A DNA stretch of 64,000 nucleotides, from assembly GCA_900544345.1 (NCBI GenBank), contig UQUR01000008.1, positions 1-64,000 of the forward strand, written 5' to 3'. A program made the translations under genes and the position numbers. The notes below the pieces were generated by a model. The model saw only the letters and a list, made by a program, of their open reading frames with translations. It was not told where the DNA came from and made no database searches. Numbering within the stretch: position 1 is the stretch's first letter; each line of letters opens with the position of its first letter. Below are positions 53,202 to 62,584 of the stretch, piece after piece. The DNA comes from an uncultured Sutterella sp. GTDB taxonomy: Bacteria; Pseudomonadota; Gammaproteobacteria; Burkholderiales; Burkholderiaceae_F.

Positions 53202-53759
53202 ATGTTTTTCTACAAAACCCCTCAAACGATTACGGTTCGCGATGAAGAAGGCGCAATGTCATTTGACCGAGAAGATCTTATTCGGTATTCCGGTCAGGGT
53301 CATCTGATTGCCAGTGCCTTGGTCATGAGGCTTTTATCAGATGCTTTTGCCCGTCTGAGTCCGAATGAAGCACCGCTGCGCAAAGATATTTGTGTGTTGT
53401 CTGCTTTCCCGGGGCTTGGCGTGCGCGATCATATTGAATTGATCACCCGTGGCGTGACAGATAAACGTTATTTGCTCGATACCCAGGCCGGTCCGCAATA
53501 TGCTCCCACCTCGGCTATTGGAGGTCGGATGTACTTTGTGGTTGCAATTAAAGATAAAGCCGTTAGCTACGTGATGAATCCTGAGATCTTTGATGATCGT
53601 TGGCGTCATGAAGTCGCTGCCTATCAAAAAGGCGCGAAAACGCCTCAGGAGCACGCTCGTTACGTGGCTTACAAATACGAAGTGGTCGGTCAATTGATGA
53701 CTCGTGAAGATATCTTTAGTGAAGTTAAGGAAGTTGGAATCGATATCTTCAATCGTTAA
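53202..53759 (+). CDS. Uncharacterised small protein with weak FmdE-like features
   Basis: A 185-residue soluble protein that I do not recognise with confidence. It has GQGHLIASALVMRLL at residues 31-45 and VRDHIELITRGVTDKRYLL at 74-92. The spacing of GHL and D-x-I-x-x-x-T-x-G recalls the FmdE domain, a zinc-binding module, but the usual cysteines are missing (only Cys64). There is no signal peptide or membrane segment. It is 16 bp downstream of the binding-protein gene, after an AAAGGAGA Shine-Dalgarno, so it belongs to the Fur-boxed operon. A role in handling the imported ligand is inference. Confidence 0.5.
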   Translation: MFFYKTPQTITVRDEEGAMSFDREDLIRYSGQGHLIASALVMRLLSDAFARLSPNEAPLRKDICVLSAFPGLGVRDHIELITRGVTDKRYLLDTQAGPQYAPTSAIGGRMYFVVAIKDKAVSYVMNPEIFDDRWRHEVAAYQKGAKTPQEHARYVAYKYEVVGQLMTREDIFSEVKEVGIDIFNR

Positions 53760-53768
53760 TTAAGAGAA

Positions 53769-53822
53769 TCGGGGGTGTTTACTCAGTCCTTTTTTATGAT
53801 GGGACTTTTGTAACATCCCCTG
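53769..53822. terminator. Long imperfect hairpin between convergent genes
   Basis: The outer arms GGGGTGTTTAC and GTAACATCCCC, and the inner arms AGTCC and GGACT around TTTTTTATGAT, can form an extended hairpin between the end of the ABC operon and the end of dut. It likely terminates both strands. The pairing has mismatches. Confidence 0.55.
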
Positions 53823-53825
53823 ATT

Positions 53826-54272
53826 TTAAGCCTTGCCCGTCGAGCCAAAGCCACCGGTACCACGGTCTGAGGTTTCAAAGTCCTGCACAATATTCATTTG
53901 CATCTGTACAACCGGAACAATAACGAGTTGGGCAATGCGCTCCATCGGTTCAATGGTAAAGGGCGTCTGGCTGCGGTTCCAAGTCGAAATCATCAATTCT
54001 CCCTGGTAGTCAGAGTCAATGAGACCGACAAGGTTGCCCAGCACGATGCCGTGCTTGTGACCGAGGCCGGATCGGGGCAATATGAGCGCTGCGTAGTTGC
54101 TGTCAGCCAAGTGAATGGCTAATCCGGTCTTAATCAGTTTGGTTTCCCCGGGCTGCAGTGTCAGCGGTTCATCGAGCATTGCCCGAAGATCAAGACCGGC
54201 TGAACCGGCGGTCTGATAAGCCGGCATCATCTCTTTGATGCGGGGATCGAGAATTTTGACATCAACTTGCAT
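53826..54272 (-). CDS. dut: Deoxyuridine 5'-triphosphate nucleotidohydrolase
   Basis: A 148-residue dUTPase that hydrolyses dUTP to dUMP and pyrophosphate. All five family motifs are present in order: [36 protein letters not shown] and [10 protein letters not shown]. The ATG at 54272 has CAGGAGA upstream; the frame continues further upstream without conservation. It is the last gene of the ribF-ileS-lspA-coaBC operon. Confidence 0.96.
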   Translation of the reverse strand: MQVDVKILDPRIKEMMPAYQTAGSAGLDLRAMLDEPLTLQPGETKLIKTGLAIHLADSNYAALILPRSGLGHKHGIVLGNLVGLIDSDYQGELMISTWNRSQTPFTIEPMERIAQLVIVPVVQMQMNIVQDFETSDRGTGGFGSTGKA

Positions 54273-54279
54273 AGTAAGA

Positions 54280-54738
54280 CTATCTCCTGCGGTTGCGTTT
54301 CTGACGAATGATGTTAGAAACGATACTGACAAAAACAAAGAAAACGGCAGTTGCGATCAGATTTTCCTGTCCTGTCATTCCGCCGTAGAAAAAAAGAGCA
54401 AAGCCCGCGAAAATTAAAATGAAAGTGGAAACTGTTCCTGCTTTCGTTCTCGCAGATCGGGGCTCGGAATTATTTTGCGGAAGATCTACCCTAAAAGCAT
54501 CTTCCGGTTGAGCAATGACGGTGTCTTTGTGTTTAGGCGCCGATTGGGTAAGCTCGGGAGTACTCCAGACGTTGGAAGCTGCACCGTTGAGCTCATCGTT
54601 AATTTGCGCGCGCATCAGCTCATCGTTGACTTGAAGCGCTTTGAGTTCCCTCACACTCTTTTCATTGAGCTTTTCGACAAAACTCGCAAAATCACCGTTT
54701 TTGGGTTCCAAATCCAAGGGATCAAAACGCTTTCGCAT
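54280..54738 (-). CDS. Hypothetical membrane protein between coaBC and dut
   Basis: A 152-residue protein that I do not recognise. Residues 1-100 are hydrophilic and charged ([15 protein letters not shown], with [15 protein letters not shown]), followed by two membrane segments (about 103-120 and 126-142) and a basic end (RQKRNRRR). This predicts a cytoplasmic N-terminal domain anchored by a C-terminal hairpin. It shares TGATG with the coaBC stop and is 7 bp before dut, so it is part of the operon. The conserved position may mean a Sutterellaceae-specific gene. Confidence 0.6.
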   Translation of the reverse strand: MRKRFDPLDLEPKNGDFASFVEKLNEKSVRELKALQVNDELMRAQINDELNGAASNVWSTPELTQSAPKHKDTVIAQPEDAFRVDLPQNNSEPRSARTKAGTVSTFILIFAGFALFFYGGMTGQENLIATAVFFVFVSIVSNIIRQKRNRRR

Positions 54739-55916
54739 CAGTTCACCTCCTGAGCAATTTTGGCAATGAGCGCCTGTGCAATATGCTCTTTAGTCGCTTT
54801 TGCCAAAGGAGTAGCCGCATCGCGCTCAACAAACACTACGGCGTTGGTGTCCTGATTGATTGAGTCGCTCACTAAATTAGCGACAACAAGCGGAATATTT
54901 TTACGGAAAAGTTTAGCTCTGGCGTTATCGATCAGATTTTCCGTTTCAGCGGCAAATCCCACACAGTATGGGGGATTTTCAAGAGCGGCAACGCTCGCAA
55001 GAATGTCGGGATTTTCTTCGAAAGCAAGATCCGGGGCTTGCGCAAACTGCTTCTTAATTTTGTGTTCGCTGACATTGGCGACTTTCCAATCAGCGACAGC
55101 CGCCACACTGATAAAGATTTCGTGCTGAGCAACTTCCTGCATCACGGCATCATACATTTCCTGAGCGGTGATAACGTTAATACGTCTGACACCGGCGGGA
55201 GTTTTTAAATTCGTGCGGCCTGCAATGAGAGTGACTTCAGCACCGGCAAGCGCTGCAGCTTTAGCGATGGCAAAGCCTTGCTTACCGGAGGAAAGATTCG
55301 TAATGCCGCGAACTGGATCAATCGGTTCGTAGGTCGGACCGGCGGTAATCAGGACACGACAGCGATCAAGCACTCTGGGAGAAAACGCACCTTGAAGCAA
55401 CTCTATGATTTCTTCGGGTTCGAGCATTCTGCCGCTGCCCACATCGCCGCAAGCCTGCTCGCCCGATGCAGGACCTAAAAATAGCGCTCCGTCCTGGGTG
55501 AGTTGTGCAACATTGCGCTGAGTGGCTTGGTTGTGCCACATGTAAGTGTTCATCGCCGGTGCATAGGCCACCGGACATCGGGCCGCTAAAATGGCAGCGC
55601 TCAAAATGTCATCGGCAATGCCTTGGGCTGCTTTAGCCAAAATATTGGCCGTTGCAGGCGCGACTAAAAGGAGATTGGCTTCTTTGGTGGCCTCAATATG
55701 GGGGATGACGCTGGTACTTTGCTCCCAATCGCTCGTAAAAACGCGCTTTGCTCCCAGCGCCCGGAAGGTGAGCGGTGTCACAAAACGCTGAGCAGCTTCA
55801 GTCATAATGACAGAGACTTCTGCTCCGCGCTTAATTAAAAGTCTCAATAATTCGCAGCTTTTATAGGCAGCAATAGAGCCTGTCACGGCCAATACAATTT
55901 TTTGTCCTGTGAGCAT
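54738..55916 (-). CDS. coaBC: Bifunctional phosphopantothenoylcysteine decarboxylase/phosphopantothenate-cysteine ligase
   Basis: A 392-residue two-domain coenzyme A enzyme. The N-terminal flavin-dependent CoaC domain has GSIAAYKSCELLR, the PAMNTYMW motif (Asn) and GEQACGDVGSGRM near residue 156 (catalytic Cys). The C-terminal CoaB ligase domain starts at about residue 190 with GPTYEPIDPVRGITNLSSG. It lies between lspA and a membrane protein, upstream of dut, a common order for coaBC-dut. Confidence 0.97.
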   Translation of the reverse strand: MLTGQKIVLAVTGSIAAYKSCELLRLLIKRGAEVSVIMTEAAQRFVTPLTFRALGAKRVFTSDWEQSTSVIPHIEATKEANLLLVAPATANILAKAAQGIADDILSAAILAARCPVAYAPAMNTYMWHNQATQRNVAQLTQDGALFLGPASGEQACGDVGSGRMLEPEEIIELLQGAFSPRVLDRCRVLITAGPTYEPIDPVRGITNLSSGKQGFAIAKAAALAGAEVTLIAGRTNLKTPAGVRRINVITAQEMYDAVMQEVAQHEIFISVAAVADWKVANVSEHKIKKQFAQAPDLAFEENPDILASVAALENPPYCVGFAAETENLIDNARAKLFRKNIPLVVANLVSDSINQDTNAVVFVERDAATPLAKATKEHIAQALIAKIAQEVN

Positions 55917-55927
55917 CTGGCACTCCT

Positions 55928-56419
55928 TTAGTGCTTGCGATCAAAGAAGCTATCGAGGATCAGCAATCCGGCACCGCCAACAATGGCCATGTCGGCGACA
56001 TTAAATGCGGGCCAATGCCAATAGCCATAATAAAAATCTAGAAAATCAATTACATAACCGTAGATTATACGGTCAAAGAGGTTGCCTAATGCACCTCCCA
56101 TGATTAAAGCGAGGGCAAGACAAAAAAGATTTTCTGATGCGTGCCGAATAATTAAGCGAGAACAGATAAACACAGCAATGATGGCAATAGCAGCAAAAAA
56201 GTACATTTGCCAGCCGCTGTGATCGGCTAAAAATGAGAAGGCAGCGCCCGTATTGTGTGCGAGCACAAAATTAAAAAAAGAAGTCACCGGCCGGGATTCT
56301 CCGAGGTAGAAATGATTTTCAAAGTAGAACTTTGTGACAAAATCCACCGCAAAAATCACGGCCGATACGCCCGCCCAGGGCATCAAAGCTCGGGCGGGTT
56401 GGGTTTTAATGTAACTCAT
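55928..56419 (-). CDS. lspA: Lipoprotein signal peptidase II
   Basis: A 163-residue inner-membrane aspartic protease that removes signal peptides of prolipoproteins. It has four membrane segments and the conserved blocks NTGAAFSFLA, GGALGNLFDRI and GYVIDFLDF, which carry the two catalytic aspartates. The ATG shares TGATG with the ileS stop, giving the classical ileS-lspA coupling. nlpD in this window is one of its likely substrates. Confidence 0.97.
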   Translation of the reverse strand: MSYIKTQPARALMPWAGVSAVIFAVDFVTKFYFENHFYLGESRPVTSFFNFVLAHNTGAAFSFLADHSGWQMYFFAAIAIIAVFICSRLIIRHASENLFCLALALIMGGALGNLFDRIIYGYVIDFLDFYYGYWHWPAFNVADMAIVGGAGLLILDSFFDRKH

Positions 56420-59268
56420 CAGGCAAAGCGACGGGATTCACCGGCGCCGAAAAGGTTTTCCACGCAGCGCGAGCACAGCGTCGGGTGTTCTGCTACAGAG
56501 CCGACAGAAGGCACGTAGTGCCAGCAGCGGGCGCACTTTTGAGCTTGCGATTGGTGAACGCTGATCGAGGCAGGACCTTTATGCAAATCGGCTCGGCTTG
56601 TGATCATCACAAAGCGCAATTCGTCTCCAAGACTTGCCAGTGCATCGTAGGCATCGCCTTCGACCGTGATATCCACTTCAGCCTGAAGGCTGGAACCCAC
56701 CTTGCCTTCAGTGCGCAGATTTTCAATTTCTTTTTGAACATCAGCACGGACCTGGCGGATTTTTTCCCACTTTGAGAGCAACTCTTCAGCTCCGTTAATA
56801 GTCGGCAGATCAAAGAATTCTTCCGTAAAGATCGTGGGCGATTTGCCGGGCTCGAAAATGGCAAACGCTTCTTCAGCCGTAAAGGAGAGAATCGGAGCCA
56901 TCAGGCGCAGGTAGGCAGCCGTGATGTACCACAAAGCCGTCTGAGCCGAACGACGGGCAAGACCCGTTGTGGCGGTCGTATACAGACGGTCTTTGAGGAT
57001 ATCCAGATAGAAGCTTCCCAAATCATCACTTGCAAACGATTGAAGCTTGGAGACAATCGGATGGAAGTCATTGTTTCTGTAAAGCTCAATGATTTCTTTT
57101 TGAAGTTCTGCCACGCGGGCAATGGCCCAACGGTCCAGTTCAACCATGTCTTCAAAAGCGACGGCATCTTTGGTGATGTCGAAGTCACTCGTATTGGCCA
57201 AAAGGAAGCGCAATGTGTTGCGAATACGACGATAGGAGTCTGTGACGTGCTTGACAATGGTCTTACCGAAGCTCAAATCACCGGAGTAATCGGTCGAAGC
57301 CACCCAAAGACGAATGATTTCAGCGCCGTAAGTCTTGGTTGCATCCATTAATTGAACGGTATTGCCAAGGCTCTTACTCATCTTCATGCCTTTTTCATCC
57401 ACGGTAAAGCCGTGTGTAAGGAGGGCATTGTAAGGAGCGCGGCCGTCGAGCATCACACCGATTAACAGAGAGGAGTGGAACCAACCGCGGTGTTGGTCAC
57501 TGCCTTCAAGATACAGGTCAATCGGGAAATCAAGCTTATCTTTGTGCGAGCCACGAACAACAGTAGCGTGAGTGGAGCCGGAATCGAACCAGACGTCAAG
57601 AATATCGGTTGTTTTATCGTATTGCTGAGCTTCTTCAGCACTCATGAAATCTTCGGCTTTTGCCTGTGTCCAGGTTTCAATGCCACCCTTTTCCACGCGC
57701 TTGGCCACTTCTTCCATGATTTCAAGCGTACGGGGATGCAGTTTTCCCGTTACCTTGTGGGTAAAGAAGGGCAGAGGCACACCCCAGTTGCGTTGGCGGG
57801 AAATACACCAGTCGGGGCGATTGGCAATCATGGCATGCAAGCGGTTATAACCCCAACTCGGGTAGAACTTTGTTGCGTCAACAGCCTCTAACGCTGCTTC
57901 ACGCAGGCTCTTAGGTTGCTCTGTGCCGATTGCAGGACGCGTATCTTCTGTGCTCTTATCCATACGGATAAACCATTGACTCGTTGCGCGATAAATCAAA
58001 GGCGTTTTGTGGCGCCAGCAATGCATATAACTGTGCACTTGTGTGCCGTAATGCAAAAGATTGCCGGATTCTTTGAGTTTTTCAACAATAACCGGCTGTG
58101 CTTTCCAGATATGAAGTCCTCCAAAAAGAGGAAGCTCGTCTGCATACACTCCGTTACCTTGCACAGGGTTAAGAATTTCATCGTTATGCATGCCGTACTT
58201 CTTGCAGGTATAGAAGTCATCTACACCATAGGCAGGAGCTGAGTGAACGATGCCTGTACCGGCTGTTGAGTCCACGTATTCGGCTAATTCGACAGGACTG
58301 AAGCGCTTGTAGCCTGCATCCATCTGAGCAAGCGGGTGCATGAAGCGGACGAGTTCAAAAGCTGCCCCCTTAGCACTGGCCACAACGCTGCCTTGCATTT
58401 CATAGCGTTTGAGGCAGTCTTCAACGAGTTTGTCACACAAAATCAAGTAACGGTCACCGCAATCAACCAAGACGTAGTCTAATTCTGGATGCATATTCAG
58501 GGCCTGGTTGGCAGGAATCGTCCAAGGCGTCGTGGTCCAAATGACGGTGTACGTGGGTTTATCAAGCTTGCGGCTATAAATCTCTTCAACTCGTGTTTTA
58601 TCTTCATCAGCCAATGGGAAGGCGACATCAATGATAGGACCTTTGATGTCTTTATATTCCACCTCAGCTTCTGCCAATGCCGACTGACAGTCAAAGCACC
58701 AGTTCACAGGTTTGAGACCGCGATAGACATAGCCTTTTTCCATGAGCTTAGCCAACACACGAATTTGAGCGGCTTCTGTATCAAAACGAAGTGTGAGGTA
58801 GGGATCATCCCAGTCACCCAATACCCCCATACGCTCAAAACCGGCCTTTTGGCGTGCGACTTGTTCATGAGCATACTGACGGGCTTTTGCCTGAAGTTCA
58901 ACGATCGGCAGGTTTTTGCCGTAGAGTTTTTCAATTTGAATTTCAATGGGCATTCCGTGGCAGTCCCAGCCGGGGACGTACGGAGCGTCGTAACCCATCA
59001 AGGTACGGGATTTCAAAATGATGTCTTTTAAAACCTTATTGACGCCATGGCCTAAATGCAGGTCGCCGTTAGCATACGGAGGACCATCATGCAAAATAAA
59101 ATGTTTGCGTCCTTTTTTTGCATTGCGAATCACGCCATAAATATCTTTTTGCTGCCACTCTTTAATCCAATTGGGCTCACGAGCAGGTAAATTACCGCGC
59201 ATCGGAAATGGAGTATCCGGCAGGTTAAGCGGATACTTTTGGGTTTGATCTTCAGTTGTTTTTGCCAT
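56419..59268 (-). CDS. ileS: Isoleucyl-tRNA synthetase
   Basis: A 949-residue class I synthetase. The HIGH region reads HLGH in [14 protein letters not shown], the CP1 editing domain has [13 protein letters not shown], and KMSKS is at about residue 615. The C-terminal zinc finger has CARCWHY and CSRC. It is the bacterial type 1 enzyme. CAAGGAGA precedes the ATG. The 77-bp gap to ribF holds a GTGCGAA/TTCGCAC hairpin and a small GTCC-GAGG-GGAC hairpin of unclear purpose. Confidence 0.98.
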   Translation of the reverse strand: MAKTTEDQTQKYPLNLPDTPFPMRGNLPAREPNWIKEWQQKDIYGVIRNAKKGRKHFILHDGPPYANGDLHLGHGVNKVLKDIILKSRTLMGYDAPYVPGWDCHGMPIEIQIEKLYGKNLPIVELQAKARQYAHEQVARQKAGFERMGVLGDWDDPYLTLRFDTEAAQIRVLAKLMEKGYVYRGLKPVNWCFDCQSALAEAEVEYKDIKGPIIDVAFPLADEDKTRVEEIYSRKLDKPTYTVIWTTTPWTIPANQALNMHPELDYVLVDCGDRYLILCDKLVEDCLKRYEMQGSVVASAKGAAFELVRFMHPLAQMDAGYKRFSPVELAEYVDSTAGTGIVHSAPAYGVDDFYTCKKYGMHNDEILNPVQGNGVYADELPLFGGLHIWKAQPVIVEKLKESGNLLHYGTQVHSYMHCWRHKTPLIYRATSQWFIRMDKSTEDTRPAIGTEQPKSLREAALEAVDATKFYPSWGYNRLHAMIANRPDWCISRQRNWGVPLPFFTHKVTGKLHPRTLEIMEEVAKRVEKGGIETWTQAKAEDFMSAEEAQQYDKTTDILDVWFDSGSTHATVVRGSHKDKLDFPIDLYLEGSDQHRGWFHSSLLIGVMLDGRAPYNALLTHGFTVDEKGMKMSKSLGNTVQLMDATKTYGAEIIRLWVASTDYSGDLSFGKTIVKHVTDSYRRIRNTLRFLLANTSDFDITKDAVAFEDMVELDRWAIARVAELQKEIIELYRNNDFHPIVSKLQSFASDDLGSFYLDILKDRLYTTATTGLARRSAQTALWYITAAYLRLMAPILSFTAEEAFAIFEPGKSPTIFTEEFFDLPTINGAEELLSKWEKIRQVRADVQKEIENLRTEGKVGSSLQAEVDITVEGDAYDALASLGDELRFVMITSRADLHKGPASISVHQSQAQKCARCWHYVPSVGSVAEHPTLCSRCVENLFGAGESRRFA

Positions 59269-59345
59269 GATGTCTCCTTGGTCCCCTCGGACTCTTCAAG
59301 GTTTGTTAAACACAAATAGCGTGCGAATTTTTCGTTGGCTTCGCA

Positions 59346-60329
59346 CTAACCGTACATTTCAGTAAGTTCCGTATCGGAACGAGCTAAGCCGACTATGCCT
59401 CTGGCTTTTTGTGCATCAGCATTGATAGCGGCTTTTAATTCATCCAAATTGGCAAACTTTTTATCGTCTCGCAATTTGTCTAAAAATTCCACTCGAACAA
59501 TTTTCCCGTAACAATCGGTGTGATAGTCAAAAATATGGGTCTCCAAGAGATACTTTTTGGGCTGCCCTTCGGTGACGGTTGGCCGGCAGGTAATTGTTGC
59601 TACGCCGCCGAGCGGATACGGGGCTAAACCATGGACAAAAACGGCATACACGCCTTTTACAGCGGGCTCACCATTCTTGTCAACTGGAATGCAGTCCAAG
59701 TTAATTGTCGGGAAACCCAAGGTACGACCTAATTCTTGACCATGAACAACGCGGCCGGTGATGTGATAGTGGTGTCCTAAAAGCTGAGTCACCTCATAGA
59801 GGTCGTTCTCGAGTAGGGCTTTTCTCAGTCGTGTACTGGAAATACGACTGGTGCCGTGAAATAAGGTAGGGGAGACCCAAACCTCAAAACCTAATTCTTT
59901 GCCAAGCTCTTTGAGATCTTCAACGGTTCCCAATCCTTTATAGCCGAAATGGAAATCTTCTCCAACTGTTACCCAACGAGCATGAAGTCCTTCAACCAAA
60001 ACCTCTTCGGCAAATTGCCGAGGAGTCATTCGAGCGAGCCTTTCATTGAAATTAAGAAAAATAACGCGTTGAATTCCACAGGCAGCAATGTCGAGCACTT
60101 TATCTCGAATGTTGTTAACCCGTGCTAATACCTCATGACCGTGAGGATAGATTTCCTTGGGGTGCGGTTCAAAAGTAACAGCGCAAGGCATCAGGCCGCG
60201 TAAATCTGCAGCTTGAACAACTTCGTGCAGCAAGGCTTGATGACCACGATGAACACCGTCAAAGTTTCCAATGGCCACTGCGCAGTCAATTTTCTTTAAT
60301 GGTTGAGGAACCCCTCTGAATACTTTCAT
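59346..60329 (-). CDS. ribF: Bifunctional riboflavin kinase/FAD synthetase
   Basis: A 327-residue enzyme converting riboflavin to FMN and FAD. The N-terminal adenylyltransferase domain has IGNFDGVHRGHQAL (nucleotide binding) and TFEPHPKE; the C-terminal kinase domain begins near residue 190 with GRVVHGQELGRTLGFPTIN. I use the ATG at 60329, giving MKVFRG as in relatives. It heads the ribF-ileS-lspA-coaBC-dut operon. Confidence 0.96.
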   Translation of the reverse strand: MKVFRGVPQPLKKIDCAVAIGNFDGVHRGHQALLHEVVQAADLRGLMPCAVTFEPHPKEIYPHGHEVLARVNNIRDKVLDIAACGIQRVIFLNFNERLARMTPRQFAEEVLVEGLHARWVTVGEDFHFGYKGLGTVEDLKELGKELGFEVWVSPTLFHGTSRISSTRLRKALLENDLYEVTQLLGHHYHITGRVVHGQELGRTLGFPTINLDCIPVDKNGEPAVKGVYAVFVHGLAPYPLGGVATITCRPTVTEGQPKKYLLETHIFDYHTDCYGKIVRVEFLDKLRDDKKFANLDELKAAINADAQKARGIVGLARSDTELTEMYG

Positions 60330-60428
60330 ATGACAAACAGTCTCAAACAAACCCCAAATTTTAACAAATATGTACTCAAGGGATTTGAGCGGTTTCTATT
60401 AGTTAGAAAGAAAAAAGTTCTGTTGCGC

Positions 60429-61808
60429 TCAAGACTTCTGGCAAACACCTCGAGAGCTTCGCATCGGCTCGAAATAGGCTGCAGCTGATGTTCCTATCAC
60501 AGAAAGAACAAAAGCCATCAGAGTCAATTCGAAGTGTCCCGTCCACTCAGCCCAAAAAGCAATCAAACCGCATAGGATAATGGTGGTAATGATAATCGGA
60601 CGATTAAGAAGACGAGATGAGAAAACCGCTGCAAATACGGGCGCTATGACAGCACACACATACATGTTGTTGGCCATGAGCAATAAATCTAAAATGCCGC
60701 GCTCCGAGCTGCTCAAAAGCAGGGCAACAAGAGTCAGAACACACATCACCAAACGCGATGTTTTTATGCTGGGATTGCGAATTAAATCATTGGAAACAAC
60801 AGTCGCAGCAGTGAGTAAACAGGAGTCTGCCGAAGATAAAATGGCGCTGATTAAAATCAAAAACAATATTTGCTGAAAGATAAGCGGCAGCTGAGCGGCA
60901 ACAGCGGCTAAAACTTGATCAGAAGGCGTGGAAGAAGGCAGAAAATCTCGGGCTTGTATGCCGATTAAAACAAACAGAATCGCAAGAAAAATCAATCCTA
61001 CTATGGCAATCATTGCCCCCTTGTGTGCAACTTCATCGCTGCGAGCACTCATAAAACGAGAAAAAAGCATCGGACAGACGACATAACTGCCGCCAATGAG
61101 TAACGCAAAGCGGCTTAAATCTTGAGTTTGGAATTGATCGTTTAAAAGTTTAAAACGAAATGCTGAGAGAGGTTGCGGACTGGCATGAATCAAAGCAAAA
61201 AGCAGCACTGCCAGGCCGATCATCATGACAGACAGTTGAATGACATCGCTTTTGATGACTGTTGCCTGACCGCCGATTAATGTGTAGAGCAAAATGACAA
61301 AAGCTCCCAGAAAAAGAGAGGTTTGTGCATCGCTTCCGGTCATTTGTTCAACAATACTGCTCATGGCACTGAACTGAGCAGCCAAGATAGCGACCCAAGC
61401 GAGAACGATGATAAATGCGCAAAGTTTTGTTGCTCTGCCACCCAATCGTTCTTTAACCGTTTCGAGCATCGTCAGGCAAGGTCTGCGGCGTAACTTTTTC
61501 AAAAGAAAAATATTCAGAATGCTCAGACCGATAGCTCCGGACAAAAGCCACCAAATAGCTGGGAAGCCCACAGAGAAAGCCAATCCGCACATTCCGATGG
61601 TGGCCGATGCTCCGACACAGGAAGCAATTACGGAAAAGCCAACCTGCAGACTCGAGGCTTTGCGGCCGGCAACAAAATAATCCTCTTTAGACAAAAGGTG
61701 TTTGGATTCCAATAAGGCAAGGACAAGAAAAACAGAAGAAAAAATCAGAAATGCAATCACATCGGGCCTTTTGGGAAAGGTCGTTAAATTTCGGAGTCTA
61801 CAAAGCAT
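60429..61808 (-). CDS. Sodium:solute symporter family protein
   Basis: A membrane protein of about 459 residues with 12-13 predicted membrane segments in the SSS (LeuT-like) family. SKEDYFVAGRKASSLQVGFSV after the first segment and GGQATVIKSDVIQLSVMM in the middle are typical family blocks. Na+-driven uptake of a small organic solute (amino acid, organic acid or similar) is likely, substrate unknown. The start is uncertain: ATG at 61808 preferred, TTG at 61823 possible. It is divergent from purN and downstream of nothing on its strand. Confidence 0.83.
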   Translation of the reverse strand: MLCRLRNLTTFPKRPDVIAFLIFSSVFLVLALLESKHLLSKEDYFVAGRKASSLQVGFSVIASCVGASATIGMCGLAFSVGFPAIWWLLSGAIGLSILNIFLLKKLRRRPCLTMLETVKERLGGRATKLCAFIIVLAWVAILAAQFSAMSSIVEQMTGSDAQTSLFLGAFVILLYTLIGGQATVIKSDVIQLSVMMIGLAVLLFALIHASPQPLSAFRFKLLNDQFQTQDLSRFALLIGGSYVVCPMLFSRFMSARSDEVAHKGAMIAIVGLIFLAILFVLIGIQARDFLPSSTPSDQVLAAVAAQLPLIFQQILFLILISAILSSADSCLLTAATVVSNDLIRNPSIKTSRLVMCVLTLVALLLSSSERGILDLLLMANNMYVCAVIAPVFAAVFSSRLLNRPIIITTIILCGLIAFWAEWTGHFELTLMAFVLSVIGTSAAAYFEPMRSSRGVCQKS

Positions 61809-61928
61809 TGTTCTGAAGTTCAATACGTTGTGTGCAAAGCATCAATCTCAGAAAAAATTAACCCGATGAATTTTTTGTTTTCCATGAAAAGGTACAATTC
61901 AATCATCTATTTATTTTTAATTTAGAAA

Positions 61929-62582
61929 ATGAAAAAAATCGTCGTTTTGATTTCCGGTCGCGGCAGCAACTTTGTCGCTATTGAAGAATGCGCTCTTGCG
62001 GAAAATTGGGAGCAGAACATCGGCGCAAAAATTGTTGCCGTGATTTCCAATCGGCCTGATGCCAAGGGGTTGGAATTGGCTAAGGGTTACGGTATTGATG
62101 CCGTTTGCGTTGATCACAAAGCTTTTGAAACAAGAGAAGCTTTTGAAGAAAAACTTGCCGAAGTGATTTCAAAATACGAACCGGATTTGATTGTTTTGGC
62201 CGGTTTCATGCGTATTTTGACCGCCGGCTTTGTCGATCGCTTTGAAGGCAAGATTCTTAACATTCATCCGGCACTTTTACCTTCATTTAAAGGCTTAGAT
62301 ACTCATCAGAGAGCCATTGATGCCGGCGTGCGCATGGCAGGAACGACAGTGCACTTTGTGACGGCTGCTTTAGACGGCGGAGCAATTATTGCCCAGGCGG
62401 CAGTGCCTGTGCTACCGTCTGATGATGCTCATCGCCTGGCCGACCGGGTATTGGTTTATGAGCATCAGATTTATGCCCTAGCAGTTAAGGCCTGTATTAC
62501 TGGGCGTGTTCGCTATGAAGGCGATCGTGCGGTAATGGATGATGAAACGGCACTGGGGCTCACCTTATTCGGACAGGTTTAA
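61929..62582 (+). CDS. purN: Phosphoribosylglycinamide formyltransferase
   Basis: A 217-residue enzyme that transfers formyl from 10-formyl-THF to GAR in purine synthesis. The N-terminal VLISGRGSNF binds the phosphate; LAGFMRIL and NIHPALLPSFKG contain the catalytic Asn and His, and DGGAIIAQA the catalytic Asp. Its one-carbon donor can be supplied by fhs in the same window. No clear Shine-Dalgarno was seen. Confidence 0.96.
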   Translation: MKKIVVLISGRGSNFVAIEECALAENWEQNIGAKIVAVISNRPDAKGLELAKGYGIDAVCVDHKAFETREAFEEKLAEVISKYEPDLIVLAGFMRILTAGFVDRFEGKILNIHPALLPSFKGLDTHQRAIDAGVRMAGTTVHFVTAALDGGAIIAQAAVPVLPSDDAHRLADRVLVYEHQIYALAVKACITGRVRYEGDRAVMDDETALGLTLFGQV

Positions 62583-62584
62583 AA

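Noticed and set aside
53826..54338. Longer dUTPase starting near 54338
   Set aside because: The extra N-terminal residues are unconserved and overlap the upstream gene; the ATG at 54272 has a good ribosome-binding site and a typical family start.
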